A stretch of 64,000 bases of DNA from Tillus elongatus (Eukaryota; Arthropoda; Insecta; Coleoptera; Cleridae). Positions 1 to 11,175 of this stretch are shown piece by piece. The stretch is from NCBI GenBank assembly GCA_964006375.1, contig OZ023268.1, positions 82,967,835 to 83,031,834 on the forward strand, given 5' to 3'. Made by a program: the position numbers and the translations under genes. How positions within the stretch are numbered: position 1 is the stretch's first letter; every line of letters starts with the position of its first letter. The notes below the pieces were generated by a model. It ran no database searches. It was not told where the DNA came from and saw only the letters and a list, made by a program, of their open reading frames with translations.

Positions 1-120
1 GTAGTATGTTGTCACGCCAGCTCCAAATAACACAAAGTGTTAAAAAATAGAGACTATATACAACTAACTAAGAATTTAATAAATTGTCAGCCCTGGCCCA
101 TTTCTACCATAATATAGGGA
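1..120 (-). repeat. Partial copy of a short dispersed element
   Basis: The reverse complement matches 52474-52590 with few differences: a stretch around GTAGAAATGGGCCAGGGCTG, then ACACTTTGTGTTATTTGGAG and the AACATACTAC end. The copy at 52471-52636 is flanked by an 11-bp duplication, so this is a mobile insert, here cut by the window edge. A third, shorter resemblance is at 14385-14440. No coding potential. Confidence 0.7.
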
Positions 121-125
121 CAAAG

Positions 126-220
126 TATGTAAGGCTAGATGCATTCTCACAACGAGCTCTAATGAGAGCGAAACTGGTCTACGGTTCTAACTGTTGTGAG
201 AATGCATCTAGCCTTACATA
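126..220. repeat. Perfect 28-bp inverted repeat
   Basis: 126-153 and 193-220 are exact reverse complements, separated by a 39-bp loop. The arms start TATGTAAGGCTAGATG. The right arm runs directly into the CT/TA tract. Could be a tiny fold-back insert or TIR relic. Confidence 0.8.
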
Positions 221-416
<196 letters not shown>

Positions 417-2305
417 CAGTGTGACACACTTAAGATGAAGACACACCTGTATTTTCTTTATTTTTAGAGATAGCGATTTCATTTTTTGTACAGATGTAAA
501 ACGACATTAGGCTATTTGAATAGCCTAGCCACTTCAAATGTCAGATGTCAACCGAGCCTACTATGATTTCAGGAATAGGTCCGGTTCTCTATATTTCGCG
601 ATGTGTTAGAGATATCAAAAAAAGTTGCTTTAAAAAGTTATTCAGAATTCAATTTTAACTGCAGATACCGAGTTTCAAGTCAAAATTCGAATTTTTACTT
701 TTTTGTACATTTTTAGACAGCATCCAAATTTTTCATCAGATTTTAACAGGTAGATTGCCATGGAAACAACAAACATCGTCAATATCAAAAGAAAACAATG
801 GTACGTTATTTACACAACTCAACTTAAACATAAACTCTAACAAAAGTACAATTAAATTGAATATAAGATTATTAAATGTAGTCTGTTTCAACTAGCCCAC
901 CTTCAAGCCTGATGCATTTTTCGATCCGTTTACGATTATTGCTGGCAACTTTTCTTGGTTCTGCTATATTTATTTCACGGCAAGCCTGCCTTATTTTCTC
1001 GCAAAGATCCTCGCGACTTTGGGGCCTTTCTTTGTACACCTTATTCTTGACAGAACCACAGAAATAGAAGTCTAGTGGTGGAATGTCAGCAGATTGAGGA
1101 GGCCACTGTTCAAATGGCCTATTCTTGTCTATCCATCGTGATGGAAAATGTAGATTTAACAAATTTCTGACTAACTGAGAGTTCTGAATGGATGCACCGT
1201 CTACTTGAAAATACATATCTTGTCGCATGTTGATAGGCACACCTTCGATACAGTCCCATAATCCTTATTAAAAAAAAAACGATGCAATCAATCTGCGTTC
1301 AAGGTGTTGTCAAAAAAAGGACCAATTATTCTATCCCATAAAATTCCACACCACGTATTAACTTTTTGTGAATACTGGGCTTTACAATTGATAACCCAGT
1401 AAGGGTTTTCAGCAGACCAATATCTGTAATTTTGGGCAGATACTATTCCATTGGTAGTGAATGTTGCCTCGTCGGTAAATAAGATTTTACTTAAAAAATT
1501 TCTGTCATTCAGAAAGTTACCTTGGGCCCAGATGCAATAATCTAATCGTTTCAGCTCATCATCTTCTCTCAATGAGTGCAGAAACTTTGGCTTGAAAGGC
1601 TTTATTTTATGACGCACAAGGCATCTTCTGATTTTTTCTCCACTTACATCCAATGCAACAGCCCTTTGACGTAGACTCATCTGGGGATTGGTTTGAGTTG
1701 AAGCCAAGATTAGGCTACCATCACTACTTCTTTGATTTCTAAGAGCCGAGATATTGTTCATCACACTTCCCGTTTGAGAAATTCGTACATTCAGAGCTGC
1801 TGAAGTTCCGCGCCTAATTGGATTTCTCTGTGGATGTCTCCGATTGAATTCATCAGCAACTTGTCTGCTATTTCGAGACTTTCAACAGGTATTTTGCTGG
1901 CAGGCTCACAGTTAATGTCAATTTGACATTTATCGCAATATTTTGCAAGGTGCTAATTTGTTTCCATGGCAATTTACCTGTTAATATCTGATGGAAAATT
2001 TGGGCTGTCAAAAAATTTACAAAAAAGTAAAAATTCGAATTTTGACTTGAAACTCGGTATCTGCAGTTAAAATTGAATTCTGAATAACTTTTTAAAGTAA
2101 CTTTTTTTGATATCTCTAACGCATCGCAAAATATAGAGAACCGGCCCTATTCCTGAAATCATGGTAGACTGGGTTGACATCTGACATTTGAAGTCGCTAG
2201 GCCATTCAGACAGCCTAATGAGGCTTTACTTCTGTACAAAAAATGATATCGCTATCTCTAAAAATAAAGAAAATACAGGCGTGTCTTCATCTTAAGTGTG
2301 TCACA

Positions 2306-2308
<3 letters not shown>
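417..2308 (-). mobile_element. Tc1/mariner-like transposon with ~350-bp TIRs
   Basis: Long inverted repeats at 417-767 and 1960-2308 share termini beginning CAGTGTGACACACTTAAG. They remain alignable along their full length with scattered differences. The element lies inside a (TA)n tract, consistent with TA-target insertion. Between the repeats is one minus-strand transposase (separate entry). Length about 1.9 kb, normal for the superfamily, though TIRs this long are unusual. Exact ends are uncertain by a few bases because the flanks are TA repeats. Confidence 0.9.
872..1870 (-). pseudogene. Tc1/mariner-type transposase, frameshifted
   Basis: Minus-strand reading in order: an N-terminal helix-turn-helix region (around 1870-1765, with FNRRHPQRNPIRRGTSAAL), a DDE core start with LFTDEATFTTNG (first Asp), and KVNTWCGILWDRIIGPFFD. 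After a stop/frame change near 1240-1290 comes FQVDGASIQNSQ (second Asp), then WPPQSADIPPLDFYF (third Asp). I count 37 residues between the second and third acidic residues, i.e. DD37D-like spacing. At least one frameshift and stop separate the two halves, so this copy cannot make a full enzyme. Confidence 0.88.
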
Positions 2309-2395
<87 letters not shown>

Positions 2396-2410
2396 ATAAT
2401 ATATATATAA
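2309..2410. repeat. (TA)n-(TG)n microsatellite
   Basis: Right half of the TA tract interrupted by the mariner-like element, grading into TG repeats and back to TA. Confidence 0.95.
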
Positions 2411-2550
2411 ACATATAAACATTCAAATGGACCTTGCCTTCGTGTTCTAGGGGCCCAAATTTACTTGAAAAAAATAATTTCAAAATTTCAAAGTCCCACC
2501 ATTGATTCCTCTCTATTAACGAATTTTTTAAAATAAAAATTCGCTAATAA
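2411..2550 (-). repeat. Hairpin/TA-module repeat, partial
   Basis: A stretch with GGGGCCCAAATTTACTTG leads to an imperfect hairpin at 2516-2547 (TTAACGAATTTT / AAAATTCGCTAA arms). The same order relative to a TA tract is seen at 15062-15189 and, inverted, at 19411-19640. Confidence 0.6.
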
Positions 2551-3256
2551 CAAATTTAATAAATGAGCTCTAGGTATGATAAAAAGATCTGAAAAATATT
2601 TTAAAAAGAGTAAAAAAAAGTAGGTATCAATTTTTAGCAAATTTTGCCAATGGAGAAATAGCAACAAATTTGTTTAAATTAGATATAGTTATAATAAAGA
2701 GATATGAAAAAATTTTAAAGACAGTGAAATGTGGGTACCAAACAATTATCCTGTTTTTGAATTTTGAATATCTTGCGCCTTGTTGCTACATAGTTTTGTA
2801 GAAAATTTATTTGGTAATCCTACAGTTTAGTTCTTCCTTCCGGTTAGATTCTTGCACATAACACTTCCTTCTTTTTATCTACTTAAGAAGGTTTCATAAT
2901 ACATATGATGAAATTTTTCCTTTATTGTTACTTCATTAACATATATAATCCCAAGAAATCGTGAAAGTAAAAGTGTGTGAGTATTTCTCCCTGATAAATT
3001 GTACAGTTCACTGGTTAATGAGACGAATTATTTGGTGAGGTTTATACCGACAGAAAGATTGAAAATTTGCCTGTTACCTAGAGATAGTGTTACGTGGTTT
3101 CCATTTCCTATAAAGAAATAGTTTGATGGTGAAGAAGGATTGATATTTTGTGTTGACAAAATAATCGACTGTTATTATCTTGTAAAGAGATTACTGGAGG
3201 CAGATAAGAGGATAGTGAGTTTTAACTGAGAATTAAATAAACAGAGGGTATATAGA

Positions 3257-4057
3257 ATGCCTGAATTGAATAATGGGGAAATATCAAATAGGGAACTGCT
3301 AGAGAGCCTCGGTAAAAGACTGGATATTTTAGAAAATAATCTTTTGGAAAAATTGGAAGCTTCCGACAAGAAACTGAAACAGCTAGAAAGAGAGAATGAA
3401 TTGCTGGGGAATAGAATAGAATTACTCGAACGCCAAAACAAGCGAAAGAATATTGTTGTGAGTGGAGTAAATCATGTTGAATATGACGGGAAAGATATAA
3501 GAGAGTTTATTGTTAAGAAAATAGAAAATCAACTCGACATCCAGTTGGGCTTGCATGCAGTCGATGGGGTACACATTGTTGGCAAGAAAGATGGAAATGA
3601 TAAACCCATAATAGTTGAGTTTACATCGTCGTATTATAAAAAGCTAGTATTCGCTAACACCAGGAAACTGAAAAATTCAAGGGTGTATATAAACGACGAT
3701 TTAACACTGAGACAGCAGAGGGAACAATACATCCTGAGGAGCCATCTACGTTTGGCAAAATCGAAAGGGCACAAAGCCTATATAAAGCGAGGTATTCTTT
3801 ACGTTAACGATAGTATATACAAACCTGGTGACCTTGAAGATATAGAAAGAGGAGAGGAGTCAGCACTGGAACAGACCCAATCAAGTAGCGCGCCGCCAAC
3901 ACCAGTGGCCACAAAACGAACCATAGAAGTGCCCGGAGGTTCATCACGGAACAAAACACCCGTTACGAGTAAGAAAGTAATTACTAGAGCCACCTCCAAA
4001 ACCGGTGTGCGTACTCTATCTCAGGGTTCCTCTGTTGACAAGAATCTTAAAAGGTAG
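3257..4057 (+). CDS. LINE ORF1 protein
   Basis: 266 codons from an ATG. The N-terminal third is heptad-rich (RLDILENNLLEKLEASDKKL and ERENELLGNRIELLERQN), a likely trimerising coiled coil. A conserved block follows (KNIVVSGVN..., VDGVHIVGKKDG, IIVEFTSSYYKKLVF, YINDDLTLRQQ) of the kind seen in ORF1 of insect non-LTR elements. The C-terminus is basic and Ser/Thr-rich. I see no CCHC knuckles. Expected role: RNA binding and particle formation with the element's own transcript. Confidence 0.8.
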   Translation: MPELNNGEISNRELLESLGKRLDILENNLLEKLEASDKKLKQLERENELLGNRIELLERQNKRKNIVVSGVNHVEYDGKDIREFIVKKIENQLDIQLGLHAVDGVHIVGKKDGNDKPIIVEFTSSYYKKLVFANTRKLKNSRVYINDDLTLRQQREQYILRSHLRLAKSKGHKAYIKRGILYVNDSIYKPGDLEDIERGEESALEQTQSSSAPPTPVATKRTIEVPGGSSRNKTPVTSKKVITRATSKTGVRTLSQGSSVDKNLKR

Positions 4058-4613
4058 GAGACTTTTTGTGCTTTTTGAACTGTGTATTGATTTTTTCATA
4101 CAACAAATTGCTCGTTTGAGTTTCTGACTTATTGTATACTGACCGACATTTTGTAAACTGTCATAACAGTTGACTGTTGTTTTACACAGTTGGTGTTTGG
4201 TGTATATAGTAGAAATGAAATTTAGCATTAAGCTCTTTTATTAAGTGATAGATATTATATAGGCTTGCGTCGGTTATTGGCGATATATGTATTTGTATGT
4301 TTATTTTTATTTTGAAACTGTACTATAGCGTCGTTTTTACCTTTATCTTTATAGTTATCCTGCTGCTTTTGTTTGCGCAGGTATTTTTATATAATTGTTT
4401 GTTTTTTTGTTTGTTGTGGTGTGTTTTGGTCATTTTTGTTGGGTGTATCTATATACGCACGGTGAGCCTGATTGGTGTGCATAGAGGTGCCAGGGTGAGT
4501 GTGAGTGAGAGTATGGATGTATCTGGCTTTTCGCAGGGTTGATTTTGTTTTTGTTTGCTGGGATTTTGGAGTCTAATTTAACTGGTACTCATCATTTGAA
4601 ACCATTGATTGAT

Positions 4614-7580
4614 ATGGATAGTTACGTCAGGGATTTTCGGGTGGAAGATGTTAAGACAGTAGTGGTGCAGCACATAAATGATGCAAAGAAGTATTTTAAT
4701 CAACTGAACGGAGGGAAGGAGTTCTCTGTGATTCATGTCAATATTAGAAGTATTGCAAAGAATAAAGATGAATTGGAAGTTTTGTTGGCAGCACTTGAGT
4801 ATGATTTTGATGTGGTGGTTCTAACAGAAACCTTCAGGATTGATGATGTGACCCTGTTCAAGATGCCTTCGTATAACGTTTATTACAATGGTGGAGACTT
4901 GAATAGGAATGATGGTGTGGTGGTGTATGTGAGGGATAATTTGCAGGCTGATCATCAGATTGTTGACTTGGGAGTAACGAAGATCTTGAAATTGAGGATA
5001 AAATATGGAGATAGAGACATTCAAGTTGTGGCTGCGTACAGATCGCCATCAACGTGTGTTCGAACTTTTAATGCCAATCTGTACAACTTTCTGGCGAGCC
5101 AGAGGGGTAAAAATGACCTCGAATTCATAGTGGGTGATATAAACTTGAACATTCTTCAACAGGATAATGAGTGTGTTGATGAGTATCTAAACATATTGAG
5201 TGAATTTGGATATAGATCTGCTATAAATGACTATACTAGAATAGAGGAGAATAGTAAGACCTGCATAGATCATATTTTTGTTTCTTCTTCTCTCCGGTAT
5301 GTCCCACTAGCATCGTTGATATTACAGTACGATATTACAGATCATTTTCCAGTGTTGGTGAAGGTCGATTTACTGGACGGGTCGCCCGGAAACCATAAAA
5401 TTGCGATTGATTCCAGAACATACACAGATTACCTAGGACTGAATAGTGATTTGGAGCAGGAATCCTGGATATCAGTATATGGGAAAAGTAACATAGACGC
5501 TGCTTTTGCCTCCTTTATAGGGCAAATAGAATATTACAGGAAAAAGAATACTAGAGTTGTGAAGGTCCCACATTCAAAACGGAAGAGAAATCCGTGGATT
5601 ACGAATGGCATAATAAATTCGATACATGCAAAAAATCGGTTACATAGGGATAGCGTGGCTGAACCCAGCAATCAGGCAAAGGCTGAAACGTATAAGAGAT
5701 TTAGAAATAAACTAAATTCAGTCATAAACAGAGCAAAGAACGACTACTACCGTAGCAAAATACAGGACGGCAGCAGCGGCTCAATTCATATGTGGAAGTG
5801 CATAAATGACATAAAGGGGAAAAGGGAACCCAGATTTGAAGTGACAGAGATGGAAACAGAAGATGGTAATTTGGCAACGGGAGATGCGGATGTCTCGGAA
5901 GCTTTTTGTGCCTATTTTACATCTGTGGGTGAGAGGTTAGCAAACGATATCACTATAAGAAATCGGAGATCTCTTCGGCGGAGACAAAATAGCTCTACAA
6001 TGTATCTAGAGCTGACTTCAGAGGACGAAGTAGAGAAAATAATCTCAAAATTAAAGGTACGTAAGGCACCTGGGTCAGATGGGATACAGGCGCGCATGCT
6101 GCGACAAATCGGAAAGAGTATAGTGCATCCATTAACCTACCTTCTAAACGCTTGCATGGAGCAGGGTTTCTTTCCAACAGCATTAAAGAGAAGTATAATT
6201 AAACCCATGCATAAGGCCGGCGACAGGTCAAAACTATGTAATTATCGGCCAATCTCGCTTATGTCAAACTTTGCTAAAATATTTGAGAAAATATTGAAAA
6301 TCAGAATCGCAGCCTTTGCAGAAAAATATCATCTACTTTCGGAAAAGCAGTATGGGTTTAGAGAAAATAAGTCAACACAGGACGCCATTGCCGATTTGAT
6401 TGGACACATATATGGTAAAATGGATTTGGGAGTTCCAGTGGCGAGTGTGTTTGTGGATCTGACCAAGGCATTTGATACTGTTTGTCACGATGAATTACTG
6501 GATACAATGTGGAGATTGGGTTTCAGGGGACCAGTTCATACTTTGTTAAAAAGCTACCTAACTGGAAGACTGCAGAGTGTGGCTGTAGGCGAGGTCTTGA
6601 GTCAGCCTAGGGAGGTTAGGTATGGTGTTCCGCAGGGAACGGTGTTGGGTCCCATTCTTTTCAACTTATACATGAGTGATCTGTTTGATATAGAAACGAG
6701 GGGGAAAATCATTAGCTACGCAGATGACACGGCACTCGTATATTCCGGGGAAACTTGGCTTAGTTTGAGGGATGTAATACAGGAAGATTTTAAGGAAATA
6801 ATGTATTATTGTGATGAAAAGAAATTGACAATAAATTTTGAGAAAACCAGTATTATGTTTTTCAGGCACTTTGAAAGATACGGACCAAATTATAATGGGA
6901 TAGTGGTGGAAACACAAGACCAGGTTATAGAAATAAAAGCGACAAATTCGGTGAAATACTTAGGAATAGAGATAGACTCTGGTTTGAGGTGGAACAGACA
7001 TACAGAAACGCTGAAGAAAAAACTCAGATCGCTGATACCAACATTTAAATTTTTCAGAGATTTGGTTAGCAGGCGACAATTGTTAGTTATGTATGATGCA
7101 TTAGTTCAGCCCCTGTTAGCATACGGAATAATAGCCTGGGGTGGAGTTACGAAAAATTATTACACGCAGCTAGAGATAGTTCAGAAGTGGATGATAAAGG
7201 TAATCTTTAACAGGGAAATAACCTATCCTACAGATCTTCTTTTTAAAGAGTCTGGGATTTTTGATTGTCGGCAACTCTTTGTGAAGTGGTTGCTGGTGTT
7301 TTGCTCAAAATGTTCTTATTTGCTACCTCCCATAAACCACGAATACGCGACGAGAAGTAGAGATGAAGGCGCATATGTACCCAAATGTGCAAAGACAATA
7401 GGCCAGCGCAGTTTTGTTTACCTAGGTCCCAGGATATTTAACGAGGTGCCCAGGCACCTGAAGCGGACAAATATGTCAAGGGCTTTGTTTGCTAAGGGAG
7501 TGGCGAGTTGGATTGGAGAAATGCCCAGATTGAGAGCACATCAAATGGTGGACTTCAAAAACTGGTACAACACAGAGTGA
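4614..7580 (+). CDS. LINE ORF2: endonuclease-reverse transcriptase
   Basis: 988 codons from the first in-frame ATG (the frame is open from 4539). APE-type endonuclease in the first ~250 residues (HVNIRSIAKNKDEL near residue 41, VVVLTETF, GDINLNIL, DHIFVSSS, TDHFPVLV near 242). RT from about 480: KAPGSDG, NYRPISLMSNFAKIFEKI, QYGFRENKSTQDAI, FVDLTKAFDTV, YGVPQGTVLGPILFN and the catalytic SYADDTA near 701. No RNase H domain and no in-frame stops. It would nick target DNA and prime reverse transcription there. Clade is CR1/Jockey-like; I cannot place it more finely. Confidence 0.92.
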   Translation: MDSYVRDFRVEDVKTVVVQHINDAKKYFNQLNGGKEFSVIHVNIRSIAKNKDELEVLLAALEYDFDVVVLTETFRIDDVTLFKMPSYNVYYNGGDLNRNDGVVVYVRDNLQADHQIVDLGVTKILKLRIKYGDRDIQVVAAYRSPSTCVRTFNANLYNFLASQRGKNDLEFIVGDINLNILQQDNECVDEYLNILSEFGYRSAINDYTRIEENSKTCIDHIFVSSSLRYVPLASLILQYDITDHFPVLVKVDLLDGSPGNHKIAIDSRTYTDYLGLNSDLEQESWISVYGKSNIDAAFASFIGQIEYYRKKNTRVVKVPHSKRKRNPWITNGIINSIHAKNRLHRDSVAEPSNQAKAETYKRFRNKLNSVINRAKNDYYRSKIQDGSSGSIHMWKCINDIKGKREPRFEVTEMETEDGNLATGDADVSEAFCAYFTSVGERLANDITIRNRRSLRRRQNSSTMYLELTSEDEVEKIISKLKVRKAPGSDGIQARMLRQIGKSIVHPLTYLLNACMEQGFFPTALKRSIIKPMHKAGDRSKLCNYRPISLMSNFAKIFEKILKIRIAAFAEKYHLLSEKQYGFRENKSTQDAIADLIGHIYGKMDLGVPVASVFVDLTKAFDTVCHDELLDTMWRLGFRGPVHTLLKSYLTGRLQSVAVGEVLSQPREVRYGVPQGTVLGPILFNLYMSDLFDIETRGKIISYADDTALVYSGETWLSLRDVIQEDFKEIMYYCDEKKLTINFEKTSIMFFRHFERYGPNYNGIVVETQDQVIEIKATNSVKYLGIEIDSGLRWNRHTETLKKKLRSLIPTFKFFRDLVSRRQLLVMYDALVQPLLAYGIIAWGGVTKNYYTQLEIVQKWMIKVIFNREITYPTDLLFKESGIFDCRQLFVKWLLVFCSKCSYLLPPINHEYATRSRDEGAYVPKCAKTIGQRSFVYLGPRIFNEVPRHLKRTNMSRALFAKGVASWIGEMPRLRAHQMVDFKNWYNTE

Positions 7581-8154
7581 CCAACAGTGACTTGTCAATG
7601 GCCTGCCACTGCATTTGTTGGAGAATGTTTGCTGTTTCACTTGCTTGGGTAGTGTCTCGGTACACAGACAGCATTTCTCAGTGGGTGAAAAGAGGTGTGC
7701 GCGCGCGTGTGTGTGTGAGTGTGTGTGTGTGAGCGCGTGTGCGTATATGCGATGAGGAGGTGCAGGTGAGTAAGCGCAGATAGGTGTACATGTGGTCATG
7801 CGCCTGTGAGGATATATAAGAGGTCAGTAAAGTATGGGTAGGTATGCACAGATGTGTGTGTGCGAGTGTTTGGGATTGTGTGGATGTGTGTGTGTGCGTG
7901 CATGTGGGTGTGTATGGATGGAGGTGTACCTCAGTGTATGCATGTGTATGTGTAGATTGTGATATGATGTAGCAATGTTTAGTTTGCAGTCTAGTAATAT
8001 TCATGTACTGTCAACCCACGCACAAGTATAAAAATACTTTTGTGGGAGGATTTGTTTATTGGATTCTTGATTGTTTTATTAATTGCACATTATTTGTAGT
8101 CTGATTTATTGTAATTATTGCCCAATAAACTGTTATTATTTATTATAACATGCC

Positions 8155-10645
8155 CGGAATATGCTTCTTGTCATCAGAACAACCCCTCCGCTCGTGTGTC
8201 TGCTTTTTTGAATTTCTGTAAACTACTACTCCTAACAGTTTAATCATGTTGAGAATATTAACAACAGGATTCTCGACATGGTTTTGTTTACAGACACTTG
8301 CTTGGTGGGGGAGGCTCTTGATTCGCCTGTCATTCCTGATGGTCATCATCCCCCCTTATTTATAGAGGTTCCGATCGAGGGTTCAATGGTCTCTTCCCCT
8401 GTTGGTAACGCTGGGCAGAGATCATATAATTTTCGAAAATGTGATTTTGTCAGATTGTATGCGGAGCTTGGCGGCTTGTGCTGGGATGGCATGGATGGGC
8501 TTCAGGATGTTGATTCTATGCTAGAGTTTTTCTACTCCAGAATTTACCACTTGTTTGATCTGTATGTTCCCATGACTGCTCCAAGAACATGTAGTAGGTA
8601 TCCCCCATGGTTCTCTAAAGAAATTAAGGTTAGTATCAAATATAAATATTCACTGTGGTGTAAGTTTAAGAAGTCTGGAAATGTGGAGTTTCTGGATAGA
8701 TTTAGGGAGCTGAGACAAAAACTTAAGGGGGACATTTATCTTTCTCGAGTAAACTACTTTCAGAGGGTTGAAAGAGGGATTAGGTCTAATCCTAAAAAGT
8801 TCTGGAACTGCTCTTCTCGGCGCCGTCAAAACGTTTCCATTGGGAATTCATCTAACCCGCAACAGGCAGTGGACAGTTTTGCTTCTTATTTCCGGGATGT
8901 TCTGGTTCCACCTCCACCTCATCACCTACAGCCGCCAGCCTGGCTTCGGGCGACATCGCAGTGTTTTTTTGGTGATGACTTTACAGATGATGAAATTATT
9001 ACAGCTGCTAAGAGAATTAAGGCTAACATGTCCTGTGGACCTGATCTAGTTCCTGGCTTCTTGGTGCGCGACTGTTTATATGCTTTCTTGACTCCACTTA
9101 AGAAAATTTTTAAACTGATTCTTAGATCTAAAACATTCCCCGTGATTTGGAAGCTGTCACGTGTTCTCCCTGTCTTCAAGGCAGGGGATAGTGGTGATCC
9201 CCTGATAGTGGTGATCCATCAAACTATCGACCAATAGCCATACTATGTGTCTTCTGTAAGATTTTCGAGGCCTGCCTTTTTCGGCGAATACTGTTTCACA
9301 TCAAAAACAGACTGTCTATTTCTCAGCATGGCTTCATTCCGGGGAGATCGACTGTAACGAATTTAGTTGATGTTACACAGTTCATTGCGTCCGCCCTCGA
9401 CCGCTCTTCACAGGTTGATGTTGTGTATACTGATCTATCTAAGGCCTTCGATTGTCTAGATCATTCTGTTCTGATTGACAGGATGAGGGCTATCGGATTC
9501 TCCGAGGGCTTGCTTGGCTTGTTCAGGTCTTACCTGGATGGAAGGATTCAATTTGTTGAGGTTGGAGGCTTCAGGTCTCACACCTATCATATAACTTCGG
9601 GAGTGCCGCAGGGCTCCATACTCGCTCCATTACTGTTTAATATATTTATTGACCCAGTTAAACATGTTTTGCATGTTCCTTTCTTAATGTATGCAGATGA
9701 TATTAAGATTTTCGCAAATATTTCGAGTGTTGATGACTGTTTGCAGCTCCTGAGCTGTCTTCAGATCCTTGATGAATGGTGTTGTCGGAGTGGTCTTTCT
9801 ATTAATGTTTCCAAGTGCTGTGTGATGTCCTTTACTCGAAATAAGCATGCAATTACTTTCGGGTACAATATAAGAGGGCTCCCACTTGATCGCCCCGGGA
9901 CAGTCAGGGACCTTGGAATTGTTTTTGATGGTACTCTTATCTTTTACACCACACTATAAGCAGACTGTCAGTTCTGCCTACAAAACTCTTGGATTCCTGA
10001 TAAGAAACAGCAAAAATTTCTCACAGACTGACACCCTCCTCCTGCTCTTTCGTTGTTTGGTTAGGTCCAGACTTGAATATGGCTCAGTTGTGTGGGCTCC
10101 TACTTATGAAATACATGTGGCAAGCCTGGAATCAGTGCAAAGGAAATTTCTAAAATTTCTTAGCTTTCGTGAGGATGGTCGATATCCTTCTATTGGTTTT
10201 CCTTAGGAGGGTTTACTTCTTCGCTTTGGTCTGCAGAGTCTGTCGATGCGCAGGCAGTGCAGTCTCATTACATTTTTATACAAACTGGTTAATTCTGTGT
10301 TCGATTGCCCTAATCTGCTTCAGCAACTTAATTTCAATGTGCCTCGTATTGCAGCACGTTTTCCAGGCACATTCTATCTCCCGACTGCTCGTACGTGATT
10401 GCTGCGAGCGTCTCCAATTTACCAGATGTGCAATGATTACTCTGTATTGCAAGATAGCTTAGATATCTTCTTATGTAATATATCAGAGATAAAAATGTTT
10501 TTCAAACCGATTTAATTTGTAACTCTCTTATGTGTAGTTTATATGATTATTGTTTGTTATTATGTTTTGTATATCGGCCCATCCTTAGTTTGGCTTTAAG
10601 CTGTTGGATGGTGTATGAATAAATAAAGAAATAAATAAATAATTC
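8155..10645 (+). mobile_element. 5'-truncated Jockey-type LINE, decayed
   Basis: Starts inside the endonuclease C-terminus (reads DSPVIPDGHHPPLFIE around 8310). It continues through a linker (SYNFRKCDFVRLYAELGG, PKKFWNCSSRRRQ), RT (MSCGPDLVPGF, frameshift near 9200, YTDLSKAFDCLDHSVL, SGVPQGSILAPLLFN, MYADDIKIF) and a thumb region. It ends in AATAAATAAAG-type repeats near 10640. The reading frame is split by shifts near 9200, 9930 and 10200. A more decayed relative lies at 53370-54440. Confidence 0.88.
8278..10206 (+). pseudogene. Jockey-type reverse transcriptase, frameshifted
   Basis: Three collinear open blocks (8278-9237, 9423-9959, 9886-10206) cover linker, RT palm with YADD and the C-terminal thumb (LVRSRLEYGSVVWAPTYE). 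A tandem duplication of GATAGTGGTGATCC near 9188-9217 causes the first shift. It is not translatable as one protein. Confidence 0.85.
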
Positions 10646-10962
10646 TGCCACACACAAAAAAACAATGACTAAACAAGTGCCTTATAGTAATGAATAAAGT
10701 GTCATAATACCCATTATGATTACTTCAATACTTTCCTATATAAAAGAAAAATAAATACTGATGGAGCAAGGACGCTATAGTAGAGAATATCGTCCAATTT
10801 AGTAAATGAGATGAGACAGACAAATAATTGTTTATCACATTATGTGCTTGGTTATAATCGTGTTGAACTAGGAATTAAGTATAGCAAAATTATATTTTTT
10901 ACCCATAAATGTGTAGATCTAATTAAATTAAATTAATATGATTATGTTTACGTTTTTTACAG
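10646..10962. other. Intron remainder, nothing recognised
   Basis: AT-rich sequence between a LINE 3' end and the first Sec31 exon. It ends in a pyrimidine-rich acceptor. No other feature seen. Confidence 0.6.
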
Positions 10963-11175
10963 GTGCTAAAACTCAGCCTTTGGAAGATGTTCTGTCTGTA
11001 GCCTGGAACAGGCAAGTTCAACACATTCTTTCATCTACTTTTGCCTCTAAGTGTGTCATTTGGGATTTAAGAAAGAATGAACCTATTATAAAACTGACTG
11101 ATACTGTTTCAAGAGTACGGTGGAAAGATGCTGCATGGCATCCAGAAGTGGCAACTCAGCTTTGTTTAGCTTCAG
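10963..11175 (+). CDS. Sec31: Sec31 exon (WD40 repeats), COPII coat
   Basis: First Sec31 exon in the window. Sec31 pairs with Sec13 to build the outer cage of COPII vesicles leaving the ER. The translation matches animal Sec31 closely: GAKTQPLEDVLSVAWN, then SKCVIWDLRKNEPIIK, then a second blade with RVRWKDAAWHPEVATQLCLA. The acceptor is a good polypyrimidine-ACAG; the exon begins in phase 1 and ends in phase 1. The 3' end is set by homology and by the frame of the next exon (LAS|EEDHSP). There the donor is CAG|GAAAGT, lacking the GT. The nearest GT, 4 nt on, would break the frame and soon hit a stop. Exons for the preceding roughly 110-120 residues are not visible in 1-10960 and must lie upstream. 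Confidence 0.95.

Larger units (their letters stand above)
2830..8152 (+). mobile_element. Full-length CR1/Jockey-type LINE
   Basis: Contains an ORF1, an APE-type endonuclease/reverse transcriptase ORF2 without interruptions, a GT-rich 3' UTR (7695-7960) and a 3' end with CCAATAAA followed by TTATTATTTATTA. A related truncated LINE at 59195-60790 ends the same way. The 3' boundary (~8152) is marked by the jump into another LINE's endonuclease sequence. The 5' boundary is a guess. Intact ORFs suggest a recent insertion. Confidence 0.85.

Noticed and set aside
4297..4542. Hydrophobic 81-codon frame between LINE ORF1 and ORF2
   Set aside because: T-rich inter-ORF spacer; no conserved motif and no other support.
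4539..4613. N-terminal extension of LINE ORF2
   Set aside because: The frame is open from 4539 but begins at TTG; the first ATG is 4614, used here.
7476..8004. His/Thr/Arg-rich minus-strand frames
   Set aside because: They arise from the GT-rich 3' UTR of a LINE.
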